Origin: Lunularia cruciata
Lineage: Eukaryota; Streptophyta; Marchantiopsida; Lunulariales; Lunulariaceae
Direction: 5' to 3'
DNA length: 64,000 nt
Assembly (NCBI GenBank): GCA_948567375.1
Contig: OX419759.1
Span: 34,821,493 to 34,885,492, forward strand
The stretch's first letter is position 1; each line of letters starts with the position of its first letter. This document shows, piece after piece, positions 23,026 to 35,150 of this stretch. Both the position numbers and the translations under genes were made by a program. The notes beneath the pieces are model-generated. The model was not told where the DNA came from. It saw nothing but the letters and a program-made list of their open reading frames with translations, and ran no database searches.

Positions 23026-25500
23026 TACAAACTTGGGAGTAGAAGAATACAAGGTGGCTTTGCATGCTGCCTATCCAGCAAATATGAATTTCTACATCAA
23101 GAAATAAAAGAGAAGAGAGGGCGTGTAGATGCAATTTGCAACACAAAGAAGAAGAAGAAGAATGCCAAAAGAACTAACTCATTGCTAAACAACTAAAAAA
23201 GGAGGCGTTGGACTTGAAACTTCTTCTTGACGTGCAAGATGCCTTGAGAGAACTTGAGCACCAAAAATCAGAAGTAGGATGGCAATATATTTTTACACCA
23301 CCTCATCTTACATGAAAGAAGGATGCAAGTGGACACACATATTTGCTAAGACATAACACATCAACTTCCTCAAAAATTGTTAAGGGAGCCGGTTATTTGA
23401 AGAGTTGATTTGTGACAAGACTGCACAAACCCTAATAGAAGAAGATTGCCAATACATCTTACATAATATCCTCAGATCTTGATGAGAAATTTGATGATAT
23501 TGGTACCCTTCCACAAGCATAGGTTGAAGAAGTGGAAGCTTTTGTAAAAGATCCAATATTGCATTTGATACCTTGGGAACCTTGGCCCGACCCAAAGTAT
23601 GACTCTCTAAGAGTGATTCAGATCAACCAAGTCTTGTACTTCTACAGCTTAACCTTTGACCAATCGCTATGTCATCACACCCTATTATGTGACAAGCCCA
23701 CTAGAAGTACAAGGGAACTGAATAAGATGAAGACCCAAATGAATTTATTGAGGAATTTGAAGTAATTTCCTTTGCCAATAAGGAACACAACTCAGCTGAT
23801 AGGCTACAGATATTTTCTAGTTTTCTCCAAAATAAATCCTAGATTTGGTATACTCATGTCACTCAGAATGGATTTAAGCCAACCAGCTAGATAGAACTTT
23901 GGGATAATTTTTTGGAACAATTTTGGGAAGTTGATTATGATATGAGTGTCTTCATTGCACTCAATGATTTGGATCAAGGAAAGAATAGGAAGTTGAGAGA
24001 CTATTCTGATTGGTTCATGGCATTGCTAAATCAAGTTCCAACGTGAGCCCGGGTGTTGGGCTATTTGGATGCCCAAGCCATCACCTTGTTCCTAGGAGGC
24101 CTTTCACTAGAGATTCAGATCTTTGCAAGAGAGGGGAATGTAACCTCTCTTGACAAAGTACTCAATCATGTTGCTCGGTATGAGGCGGGCCACTCTCATT
24201 TGGCCAATAACTAAAGGAATTAGGAGAGCAAAGTTCAAAAGGCTACAAGAAGATTATCTTCAGATTATCTAGCACTTCCCTATCTTTGGATGACTCATCC
24301 ACCTCATCAAGCTCATCCTTGCCCTCAAAAGAAGATGATAAGCCAAAGAAGAATAGACAAAGGGTGGGTTGAAAGGTTTTGTGAACACCAGTTAAGAGTG
24401 TCAACAAGGTAGACACTAAGTTGGAGATGTTGATAAAGGAGTTTGTGGACTTCAAGACCCAAAGATGACAGAAACTCCCCATACTTGAAGATCAAATGTA
24501 TGGTGTAGTTTGTGTGGGAAGTCAGGCCATGCAAACATGGGGTACATGACCCACAAACCTTCATACCCGGTGTAGCAAATTGAGTGGGCTCCGACCTAGG
24601 ATCAGAACCCATATCAAGAACCGGATGAAGAAGCAGTCTATCAAACCCAAGTAATACACCCATCATCAAGCACAACATTCCAAGGTCCATGTTATGGACC
24701 AAGGGAGTATATGAACAATGCTCTACCCCAAAGACCATTGATGCCAACCAAAATTGATCCTAGGATGTTGCACATGGGGCTTGTTATAATTGTGGGTTGC
24801 TTGGACATTGGGCTCCAAATTATCCTGAGCCTCACCGGTAGATTGGATATGTCTTATTGTGTGGAAATTGTAAGGGCTTTGACCATGTCCCTAGTCAAAG
24901 TCCCCACCTCCCAAACTTAAAGCCTTTGATGAGGTATGTTCAGACCTCACCAAAATGACCACCATTGCAAGCTAAGGTGGAGGCTATGGTGAATTGTACA
25001 ACTTTGGAGGAAGAAACTCCAAACAAGTTGAATCCGACCACGGAGAGAGAATGGCCAAGTATAGAGGTATTGCAAGTTGAGACACAATCAGGGAAGAAGA
25101 AATGTGATCTTGAATAAGTACCACAACCTTGTCATTTTCATGGAAGGTGAAGAGATTCTGCTCCAAATCCATCTTGTTGGCCAAGGAGGAGAAGATTTTG
25201 GCCAAGGCTAAAGTCAAAGCCTTACATAACAAAGTAAAGGAGGCCATGGGAAGAATTCAAGAGGTGAACTTGAAGGAGGCTTAGAAGGAGAGTTCTCCAG
25301 TTTTTGAAGTGGAAATTCAGTCTGAAGTCAAGGACTTGCTCCAAGCCAAAGTGAGTAAACCCAAAGTAACTCAAGTTAAGTATGAAACTGATTCAATCAC
25401 CATCCTCAAAAGACTCGAGGATACTTTGGATCAGATTGATACTTCAAACCCAAAGCCAAAGTTGAGGAAGGTGAAACTCAAGGGAGTACCTTAGTATGAT
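23026..25500 (+). pseudogene. Element B gag remnants
   Basis: A gag-type segment lies at about 23760-24215 with LWDNFLEQFWEVDYDM, then DYSDWFMALLNQVP, then AITLFLGGLSLEIQIFAREG, the usual order of a retrotransposon gag domain. A zinc-knuckle-like box near 24780 reads CYNCGLLGHWAPNYP, with the last Cys replaced. It is followed by a charged linker to about 25500. Stops are frequent. Confidence 0.7.
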
Positions 25501-28500
25501 ATTTTGGCAGATCTAGCATCCTCTTAGGCAAGCACCATGTTCAAATAGTTGTGGGAGGACAACAAGTTTTACAAGAATTAATTGAGTTTGGCCCTGAAGA
25601 AAGTGAGGATGATGCTCAAGAAGGATCTCCTAGCCATATATCATATTGAGCAAAAAGATTTGGGATCTTTGGAGGTAGATGAAAAAATCACTGGTTGTAT
25701 GATCATGTTTTTCATCACTAATTTGGGTTCAAGTGTGAATGTAATAATAGAGGATACCACATATAGGTTGGGGTATCATACCTTTGAACCTAAACCCAAA
25801 ATCCTGAAATTTTCAGATCAATCAAGGTGCCAACCTTTGTGTATGATATCCAATATAGTAACAATCATTGGGGGAGTACTATTAAAACTCAACTATATAA
25901 TATTTAGACTGGTGACCAAAACTGGTTATCCCTTATTGATCAAAAGACCCTGGTTGTATAGTGTGTGTCTTGTGGTAGACTAGCATCAATAGAATTTGAG
26001 GTTCAAGGATCCAACATCCAAAGATTGCTCTTTGGTGACAATCAGCTAAACAAAGACTCCCCATCTTGGTGAAACGTCTTTGTTGGAAGATAAAGATCAA
26101 TTTGATGGTTCATCTTCTTTGTCTTTGGAAGGCTTTGACCAAGAAGTCTAGGTTAACTATTTGGAGTGCTACAAAGTGGATGTCAAAGATGAAAACATGT
26201 ATGATGTGCCCTCAAGTAGTAGTGATTTGGAAGAAGGGGGTTATAACTCCATCCGACTCCATTTGAGCCAAGTCAGTCATGTGGAAGGAGTCATCCAACC
26301 TGATGAATATCAGAATGTTGTTCTAGGAAAAGGAAAAGTGCTAGAGATATCCAAGATAATCACTTTCAAAGAATTGGCAAACTATAGAGCCTTAGTTTTA
26401 GAATACTAGGATGTATTTGCCTGGTCTATTGATCAAATGCTAGGAATCCTAGACAATTTGGAGAGCATTGTATTGATTTAGTAGAAGGTGCAATCCCAAT
26501 TTGGCAATGCCTATACCGGTTGAACCCAAAGTACTCACTCTTGGTTAAGGATAAGATTGATATATACTTGGGAGCAAGAATCATTTTTCAAGTCTTGAGC
26601 AATGAATGGGTTCTTCCCATTGTCATTGTTCCGATGAAAAAGATGGGGAAGATTTGGGTCTACCAAGACTTTTGCAAATTGAACATAGTCACGAGGAAGG
26701 ACCATTGTCCTTTGCCTTTCATTGACACAATTTTGGACCAAGTAGCAAGTCATCCTTGCTACAATTTTCTTGATGGATTTTTAAGCTATAATTGAGTGTT
26801 CATTTGAGAAGAAGACAAGGACAAGACTACCATTACTACCAATTGAGGCACTTATGCATACAATTAGATGCCCTTTGGGTTATGTAATGCTCTTGCTACT
26901 TTTTAGTGGATGATAAATGTGATTTTTAAAGATTTTCTATGGAAGTTTGTGGAAGTTTTTATTGATGACTTTGTGTGTTTGGACAAAGAGAGGTGCATCT
27001 AGACTACCTTCACCAAGCATTTGAAAGGTGACATTTTTTTGGCGTGTCTTTGCACCCAAAGAATTTTTCTTTGCAATGATAGAAGAGATCTTGCTAGGGC
27101 ATTGGGTGTCAAGCTAAGGCATTGAACTTGATGTGGAGAAGGTGAAGGTTATTGTAGCTTTGGAATCTCTGAAAAAAAATTCAGGAGCTGAGAGCCTTCT
27201 TGGGTCATGTTGGATATTATAGACACTTTGTGTCTAATTATGCGGTGTTGGCTACATCCTTGACAAAGCTCTTGAAGAATATCCAAAGACTACTTGTGGG
27301 AGGCAAATCAGGAAGAAGCCTTCCAGGTGTTGAAAAAGAAATTGGTGGAAGCACCAATTATAAGGGCTCCAAATTGGGATGTCCCTTTTCATGTATATAT
27401 AGATACTTTGTCTATGGCAATTGCAGTAGTCCTAAGCCAGAAGGATGAAAAGAAGAAGGACTATCCCATTTATTATGCCAATAGACAGTTGTTAGTTGCA
27501 GAAAAAAATTATAAAATTATGGAAAGAGAAGCACTCAAAATGGTGTAGGCCTATAAGAAGTTTCACCACTACTTTTTGGGATACAAGTTTGTGTTCCATG
27601 TGGATCATTATGCTCTACAATATTTGGCAAAGAAATCTGATCTATTAGGAAAAATTGCATGGTGGATCTTGTTATTACAAGAATTCACATAAACTATACA
27701 AGTAAGGAAAGAAGCTTTGCATGCAAATGTGGATTTCCTATCCAAGTTATAAACTCAAGACCAAGATTTGGAGATAGATTATTGGTTCCCTATTGAAGAA
27801 CTATACCATTTGATTGCAATGCAAAGTACGAGGTATGCATCATAATATCATTATTTGCATACCTTTCTAGTGTCTTGAGGGATCGGATCCAGAACAAAGG
27901 GCAGTCTTTCTTAGGGAAATGGGACAATATCAGCTCAAGCATAACATCTTGGTTTAAAATGGGTGAAGATAAAGTACTTTGTAGGTGCTTGGAAGCATAC
28001 AAATGAGGAGGAGTAATTGAATCCTTACACTTGGAAGCATCATGAGGACATTATGCCCTAAAAAATACAGTAAAGAAAATTCTTACAATGTATAAAGATA
28101 CACAAGCCCATATCAAAAGTTGTGATGCTTTTCAAGAACAAGGAAGCCAACATCTCCTTCTAAATGGCCCTTGAGACCAATGTTTCCATTGGCTCCATTT
28201 GAGAATGGGGTATTCAACCAATTCAACCAGTCACCCAATTTATCAAAAAGAGGTACATTTTTTTGTGCACTAATTATGCTACTAAAATGGTTGAAGTTGG
28301 GGCAACTCAAAAAGATGATGCGGAAATAGTAACAAAATTTTTCTTCCAAAACATCATCTCTAGATATGGATGTCTTTTGGAATTGTTCAGTGCTTGGGGA
28401 ACTCAATGTTTTTAACTCACTTTTAGAAGCATTAACAAAGCATCTTCAAATAAAACATCATTAGATGACTCCTTACAATCCAAAAGCAAATGGGTTGATA

Positions 28501-28760
28501 GAGAAGGCAAATGGATTCCTTTGTAAACTTTTGAATAAAGTGACAGTCAATTATGCCTACAACTGAGACACAAAGTTACTTGCAGCTTTGTAGGCATGTA
28601 AAATGACTTAAAAGATACCACTAAGCAGATGGATTTCTTAACATATGGATTGCATGATATATTACCAGTTGAATTTGAAGTACCATCATATGGTATCCTA
28701 TCTACGGAACAATTCTTGAAGGAAGAAAGTAAGGATCTTAGGATTCAACAGCTGATGTGA
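25501..28760 (+). pseudogene. Element B pol: PR, RT, RNase H, integrase remnants
   Basis: The protease-like box near 25710-25760 reads TNLGSSVNVIIEDT, with Asn where the catalytic Asp belongs. RT spans about 26520-26990, with PIVIVPMKKMGK, FCKLNIVTRKDHCPLPFID and the catalytic FIDDF near 26960. RNase H (27294-27640) has PFHVYIDTLSMAIAVVLSQ and KIMEREALKM. The integrase zinc region (about 28020-28140) and core (to about 28600, FFQNIISRYGC) follow. Stops and shifts occur throughout. Confidence 0.8.
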
Positions 28761-29083
28761 CTGCAGGAGAAGCAAGCCAAAGCAATGCAAACTAAAAGAG
28801 AAATACAAGCTCAAAGAAAAGATAGGCACAATAAGAGGATATGGCCTATTACCATTCAGGGAGGTGACTTAGTAATGTAATATGACATCACCAAATATTC
28901 TTTCCATGGAAATTTGCATTTGGTGCAAAATGGTTCTCTTCAATTGGCAGATTTGGAAGGAAATCCTTTTGCCACTAGAGGAAATGGTTGGAGTGTACAT
29001 CAACAACAAAAAATGGACTCCAAAGTAGGAGGAAGACACCAAGACAATGTTTTTTGGGATGCTCATATTCAAGGGAGGGGGTA

Positions 29084-29696
29084 TGTTGTACCCACATCTT
29101 ATTATTTTGGATAGTTTTTAGGATAGAACATGCATTTTTAAGTAGAATAAGAAGATATATGAAGAGAAGTTTTGTGTTTGGATCTGAAGTAAGAAGTCTG
29201 ATCTGACTCAAGGAAGTAGACTTTGGATCAGAAGAGATGAAAATTTGGATTTGATTGAGAAGGATGGAAGACCCAAAGTGAGGACACTTTGCATCAAAAT
29301 GAGAAACCCAATCCAATTATCCTTAACAACCTTGACTCAGACCATACTAGCCAAGAAGGTACACTTTGTGTGAGGATAAATTCAAAAGTGAAAAGAGAAT
29401 CACCTTCTCTGCATGCATTAGCATGCAAAAGAGGTGATTCTTGACTGAAGTTTAATTGAATAATGATAGTGAATCAAGCGAGTATAAAATCAAGACTATG
29501 TCAAGGAGAATCTATAATGTTGAAAGATTACCCTATACCTTTACAAAGCTTTGAAACTTGGGTTAGAATTGATTATCAAATTGTAGGATTCCTATGTGGG
29601 AAGCCAAGTATTGAGAAGCGCATGATGCTATTGAAGGGTGGGAACAAGCAATTACTCACCAATTGCTGCAAAAGTGATACTTGTGGTGTTGTCACA
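29084..29696 (+). repeat. Element B 3' LTR
   Basis: It follows the polypurine run AAGGGAGGGGGTA, starts TGTTGTACCC and ends GTTGTCACA. The TATA box is at 29483-29489. Unlike the 5' copy it has a left arm that forms a hairpin at 29396-29441. Confidence 0.8.
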
Positions 29697-29701
29697 CATG
29701 C

Positions 29702-29858
29702 AGCTTCACATTTCTTCTCATGCCTAGTGACTTTGTGCTCTCAAGTTATTTGTTTATCACTAAGTACTAAGTTCCTTGATGAGATTCATTGCCTTGACTA
29801 CCTTCACCTCTAGAGATACTCCAAGGAGTGTAACCTCAACAATAACACTAAAAATGCA
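29702..29858. other. Flank of element B, unassigned
   Basis: This is the right side of B's insertion site. It probably belongs to the element that B interrupted, but no protein similarity is visible. Confidence 0.3.
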
Positions 29859-31103
29859 TGTGACAACCTAGTGCCAATGTAAGAATAGTATAATCAATAA
29901 GAAAAATTTGTTCCCTCAAAGATATAGTTAAAAATGGCTGGAATTGGAGAGAGAGTGCCGCATTATCAAAGTTGTCTACTATTATGCGTTTAACCTCTTG
30001 AGCAAGACTTCTATTCAAAGAAGAGAGCAGTGTCACCCATGATGGTGCACTACATAAAAGATAAAAATAAAATCACTTCCAAAAAAGACCTGTTCTTGCT
30101 CTTGAAGGTGACGGTTCATACTGTCTTGATGGTCAAGTGGCCCCAAAATCTCTCTCTCTCACATTTACATATGCTTTGCAAAAACTACAATGCTAGTGAT
30201 AGCATTCTACCTTCTTATTTCCTATGTTACATTGCAAATTTGTGATATACTAGACTTTTGTTATACATGGTACTTTATGATACTCACAGCCCTTGTGACT
30301 GTTGAACATATCACCTTGAGCCTTTGGAACCCCTAGAGATCCAACACTCCAATCAAGCTTGAATGCTCTCCCGCATTCCAACACTTGTATTCCTACTTTG
30401 AGTTCTTCACCAAAACTGGATCAAGTTGTCACAAAACATACACAACAATGACATTGATACACTAAGGATTGTGGAGATTGTGACAGCCAAGTGTTGATGT
30501 ACTTGTATAATCAATAAAAATAGCTTGTTCTTATGAGGATACGGTTTGGAATTGGCTAGGATTGAGGAGAAAGTGTCACTTTGTCACAAGTTAGCTATTG
30601 TTATGTATTTAACCTCTTGGGCCGTAAAATTCCCATATGAGGATAGACTACCCATTTATGGCACACTACAATGAAAATTTAAACCACTCAATCACATTCA
30701 CAAATGATATCTCACCACATGAGCTCTTGAAGGTGATGATTTAATCTATTGTGTTGGTCACTAATCTCAAAGGTCTTTCCCTTGGAATTACTTATACACG
30801 CATACCATAATGCCAATGAGAGCATTCTACCTTCCCCAAAAAGCACTCCTCACTACTATACTGCAAGTTCACAATACATTGAGCTTTTTGTTACATCTGA
30901 TAGTTTATGACACTCACAACCACCATAGCTCTCAATGTGTCACCTTGACTTTTTTGAACTCACAAGCTTAACTGCCCTTTTGCACCTCAACACTTGCATT
31001 CCTACTTCAATTTTATCACCACTACTTGACTCAACAATCACAAAAAACATACACCATATTGACATTGGTACACTCAAGGTTTGAAAGGTCCTCAAGGATC
31101 ACC
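29859..31103 (-). repeat. Two tandem ~620-bp units, probable solo LTRs
   Basis: Units at 29859-30478 and 30479-31103 both open TGTGACA. They align with shared stretches such as TAATCAATAA, GGCTGGAATTGG / GGCTAGGATTGA, TAACCTCTTG, GCATTCTACCTTC, and CACTTGTATTCCTACTT / CACTTGCATTCCTACTT. The opening matches the plus-strand left edge of N-b (TGTGACAACCC), so on the minus strand each unit ends GTTGTCACA or similar. Tandem LTRs of an N-like element are likely. There is no coding sequence. Confidence 0.5.
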
Positions 31104-34100
31104 TATGACAGAGTCAACTTTGTAAACACACAAGTAAAGTGATTGCACATTCATAAGTTTGAACATATTTTTATGAGATGGAATTCCAATCTATGTTGAT
31201 TGAACATATATTAAGTAGGGGTGACTCCGCTTATACTCTCTGTCAACAGGATGGGGTGCATCATAGCTATACATTGTTATGACCTAACCCTAAACCAACC
31301 CTATTCTACCTAAGTGGTTGTTATAGATTAAATGTTATGGCAATTCCACTTGCATAGAAGCACTTACTATACCCTCTACCAATACTATGACTCCAACTAC
31401 ACATCAAGAAAATGGTTGTGACAATTAGATATTTACAAAAGAATCAATTTAATGTATAGAGCCTTAATTTCTCAAAGAACTCCTTTACATGTGCAGGACA
31501 TCCCATCACAATGAAGTCCTCAAACTGATGAAGTCACATCATGACAAAGTCCCCAATCTGATGGTCCAAAACTACATTTAGACAAATATTGTACACCATA
31601 ATCTACTTCCCTAACCCTCCTTCTCCTTTACACCTTTGAATCAGCTCCTTGACATGTTTGTTGTAATCTTCTAGTTCATGGTGGATATTAGTTAAGACAC
31701 TCTTGAACTTGGCGTCACCATGCTTTTGCAGCTTCTTTGCTAGTTTGGTTAACTATTCAATGGAGTAGGTCTTGACTTCTAAAGAGTGTTTTCTGACTTC
31801 AGCTCCTATAGCTCAGCCTGGTGAGCTTGGGTTGTAACAACCAATTCCACTTGAGTCTTCAGCCTACTAGTAGTGTCTTCCACAACTGTAAGAACTTGTG
31901 TTTGTTCTTTGTCTTAGTATCATGGATGGATTGCAACTCTGTCCCCACCTCTTGTCTGACTTGTACTTGGAGGATATGGGCACTTTCTTCATGGTCTCCC
32001 ACAATCATGGAAAACTCCTTGATGCACATCTTAGCTACTTCCAAGGCAACATCACAAGATTGCTCCTCTATGGCCTTCTCCTTTTGCAAACCATCTAACT
32101 CCTTCTTTAAGGACATCATCTCCTTGTCCCTAGCATCAGACTCCTTGGTATGCTTTTTCTTCATCTCCTCTTCTTGTTGCTTGAATCTAACCTTGATAGT
32201 TGTCAAATTGGAGTCCAGTTGGGTTATCCTCATTGCCTCAAGCTTTCTATCTCCTCCTTCATCTTGGAGATCTCCCAATTCTTCTCCTGCAAACTCTCCT
32301 CTTGTGCAGTCTTGTAATCCATAAAGGCCTTTTCTTGTTGATCAGACTTGCCTTCATCATTGCAAGGTCAACCTTGACACTCCATAACTCCTCCTTGTGT
32401 TGCATTAGCATAATGGCATTGTCATGCTTCCAAGCTTTGTAGTTGTGGGACAGCATAATGAACTCACCTTGCTTCATCTTCAAGGAGGCTTCCCAATTTT
32501 TTGAAGTCCCTTCAAGGTGACGAATTCTCACTTCCATGGAAATTGGGTCTTGATCCCTTCATGGTGCCCCGCTCCCTCTTTGTGGTGCTCCACGGCCATG
32601 GTCACCATACTAACCTTTTTTTTTGCTTGTGCCAACTATTCTCAAAGATGGGCCATCTCTCTAGTTTCTTTTGTATCTTCATGTCATCCTATGCACCATA
32701 CCCATTGATTTCTATGAGCTAGACCTCTAGGTGCAAGATGTGGATGTTGGCTTCAACCAACTCCTTCTTTACTGATTGTTTTTCCCAGATGACATTCTGG
32801 ATGTGGAAACACAAGAAATTGATCAATCTCTTGTGATTCATTACCATAAAGTCAATTCCTTGGTAGGCAGGGACTAGTTCTTCAAGAGTCTTTAATACCA
32901 AAAAGTAGGCAACCCAAGATGAGAATGTAGAATAGTTAAGAGGGTACATAAAAGGCCCCTTTGTGTACACCGGTAGGTTTAGCTTAGGCATTGGCGCCTT
33001 TTGTGGTGGGGTCAGTGCAACTCCACCAACTTGGAGCTAGGACCATTGGGGCATGCTGCACTCTTAGTGCTCCTAAGGGGCTTGCTAGTTCCCCTTCTTC
33101 TGCTTGAGACTCATTCACCACCATTTCCTTGAGTGTAACACTCTTAGGAGGGGAGGTGAATATTCTGCAAAGATATGGTCTAGGTCCAAGGACACCCGTC
33201 TTACTGGTCCTTTTCCCTTCTCTTTACTCAGAATCCTCCTTCCAATCACCAGGGATTGTGAGGATAGGACAATCTCAAACATCGGTTCTTGAGGTGGAAT
33301 TACCACCTACCAACTGTCTTCTTGAGGGACAGCCAAAACCTACATTTCCACCTCTTCTTATATCTTGGTGTCAAGGGAGGAGTCATGTTTTACAATTGGG
33401 ATATAGGAACATCTTCCTTGTTATCCACCACAACACCTCCTTGGTCCGGGATGGCCTGGTCTGGCACTTCCGACTCCAACGTTGTTGCAAGAGCAGATTA
33501 AACTTTCAATATGATATCTTCTTCTGCTTCTACCTTATTAGAAGACATCTCAGTCTTGGAGAAGGAGTTCTCATGCTCTAGGTGCACTACTCCCAAGCTC
33601 TAAAAGGTTCCTCCTCTTATTCTATGAGCACAATGGTTTCATTGGGACCACCTTGTGAGTGTTGGTCAACCCTTCTATCACTTCTCAATCAAGATGCATT
33701 GCAGGCTTGGGAAGTCTCACTCTCCAAAGAATCCACTACTTGAGGGCTTGGATGGTGTCTCTTCCTAGCCCTTGGTGGATTCATGACCACCTTTTGTTTG
33801 CTGGTTCCCTCTGTAGCAGCCTTGTCAATGTGCACCCACTTGCATGTCTTCTGATATTTCATGAAGGCATCTTTATACTTCTTGATTTTGCCTTCAAATC
33901 TTGGTTGGTTTTGGTAATGCCCTGATGGATAGTAATGCACTGTGAAGAGCTTCCTCTCCTCCTTCCATAGTACTCTCATTCCAATGTAGAAATACAACAC
34001 AAACGGTGAGAGGAAATTATGTCTTCCAATCATTTGTAAGTATTCTCTAAGCTCTCAAGTGCAATGATAGAACATCTTTGCCCAGTCTATAGGTGCCTTT

Positions 34101-35150
34101 GTGCAATAATTGGAAGAAGGCTACTTGCCTATTGTTCACATAAGTCATTTGCAAAGATCTGAAGAACTTCATCACCAAGGAGACAATGGTGCACCAAGCG
34201 GGGTCATGATATCCTTGCACCTTCCAACCATTCCGTATCTTCTTGTGTATGAACAAGGATTCAAACTTCCTTGTCATCTCTTTCAACAACCACGGCCATT
34301 CTTGATTGAGATGCATCACCCCCAGTGTCAAATCAGACCCAAGCACTTTCTACAAGTGCTCTTCCATCCATGCAAATACATTTCCTTGCAAGTCGGAGAA
34401 GTTCAGGTTCTTCTTCTCCTTGATTTCCACTACCATCATGAGGTATGTAAAATCCCAAATCCTCTGTAGGAAGCACAAATGTGTCAAATTCAAATACTCA
34501 GCATAGCAGTAGTATGCCCACTTCTCTACTCCGGGTGACCATATCACAACACCAGACTTCTTCTTTGGGGGTGACATGGCAATAGACAGTGTAGCTCAAG
34601 TACAATACTCACTTTGCGCTCTCAATTTGGATCACCTACTCTTGCAGTTCCTTGAATTTCTCAAAGGCTCTAAGCTATTCTCACTTTTAGAAAGTTCCCA
34701 CATGCACAACTTCAAACACTCCAAGAATGGTTAGGGTGTCAAGAAAATTCAATCAAACTTTACCCCCTCATAAGTCGATGCATTTATACAATTCAATCTG
34801 TTTGAGATTTTGGCAGGCATTTTTGGTGAAGTGTTGTGGTTCATGCATGCAGGATGGCACAAGGATGGATGGAAACTCATTCTTCATCCTACATGTCAGA
34901 TTCTTGTTAAATAAGAAGGTGAATCATTACTAACTAACACTAGCTCCATACTCATCCCACACTCATGTTCATGGTACCTTTCTTCATGCATTTTCTTCCC
35001 TCTCCTTTATGACTCTATAGGAACTTTGTGGCAACTAAGATATAAACCATAATTTATTCCTTCAAGCATCATGCTACTCAACATGATGCATTTATTTGGG
35101 TAAAACAACCAAAAAAATAGAAAATTTGCCTAAGGGAACATCAAGTGGGT
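31104..35150 (-). mobile_element. N-family element copy alpha
   Basis: Its left edge (about 31104-31330) and the left edge of the next copy (35151-35360) are direct repeats, sharing for example TATTAAGTAGGGGTGA / TATTACTTAGGGGTGA and CAACAGGATGGG / CAACAAGATGGG. The coding region is on the minus strand at about 34577-31859. There is no pol. It looks like one of two head-to-tail copies. Confidence 0.5.
31859..34577 (-). pseudogene. N-family coiled-coil protein (copy alpha)
   Basis: The start ATG is at 34577 (MSPPKKKSGVVIWSPGVEKW). In order come LGVMHLNQEWPWLLKEM, GYHDPAWCTIVSLVMKFFRS, TYVNNRQVAFFQLLHKG and FYIGMRVLWKEE, matching the DPI-SIVG and HFYLGLNLL blocks of N-b. A basic Pro-rich linker follows, then a block around 32990-32720 shared with copy beta. 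The end is a strongly charged coiled coil (32278-31859, for example RFKQQEEEMKKKHTKES). Frame changes and stops separate the blocks. The function is unknown. Confidence 0.55.

Larger units (their letters stand above)
22410..29696 (+). mobile_element. Element B: full-length Ty3/gypsy retrotransposon
   Basis: A complete element of about 7.3 kb. It has a 5' LTR 22410-23000, a primer binding site 23008-23025, gag, protease, RT, RNase H, integrase, a polypurine tract and a 3' LTR 29084-29696. The flanking bases are CATGC on both sides (22405-22409 and 29697-29701), a perfect 5-bp target duplication. All coding parts carry stops, so it is non-autonomous now. It is the complete relative of element A and the reference for joining A's two halves. 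Confidence 0.85.
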
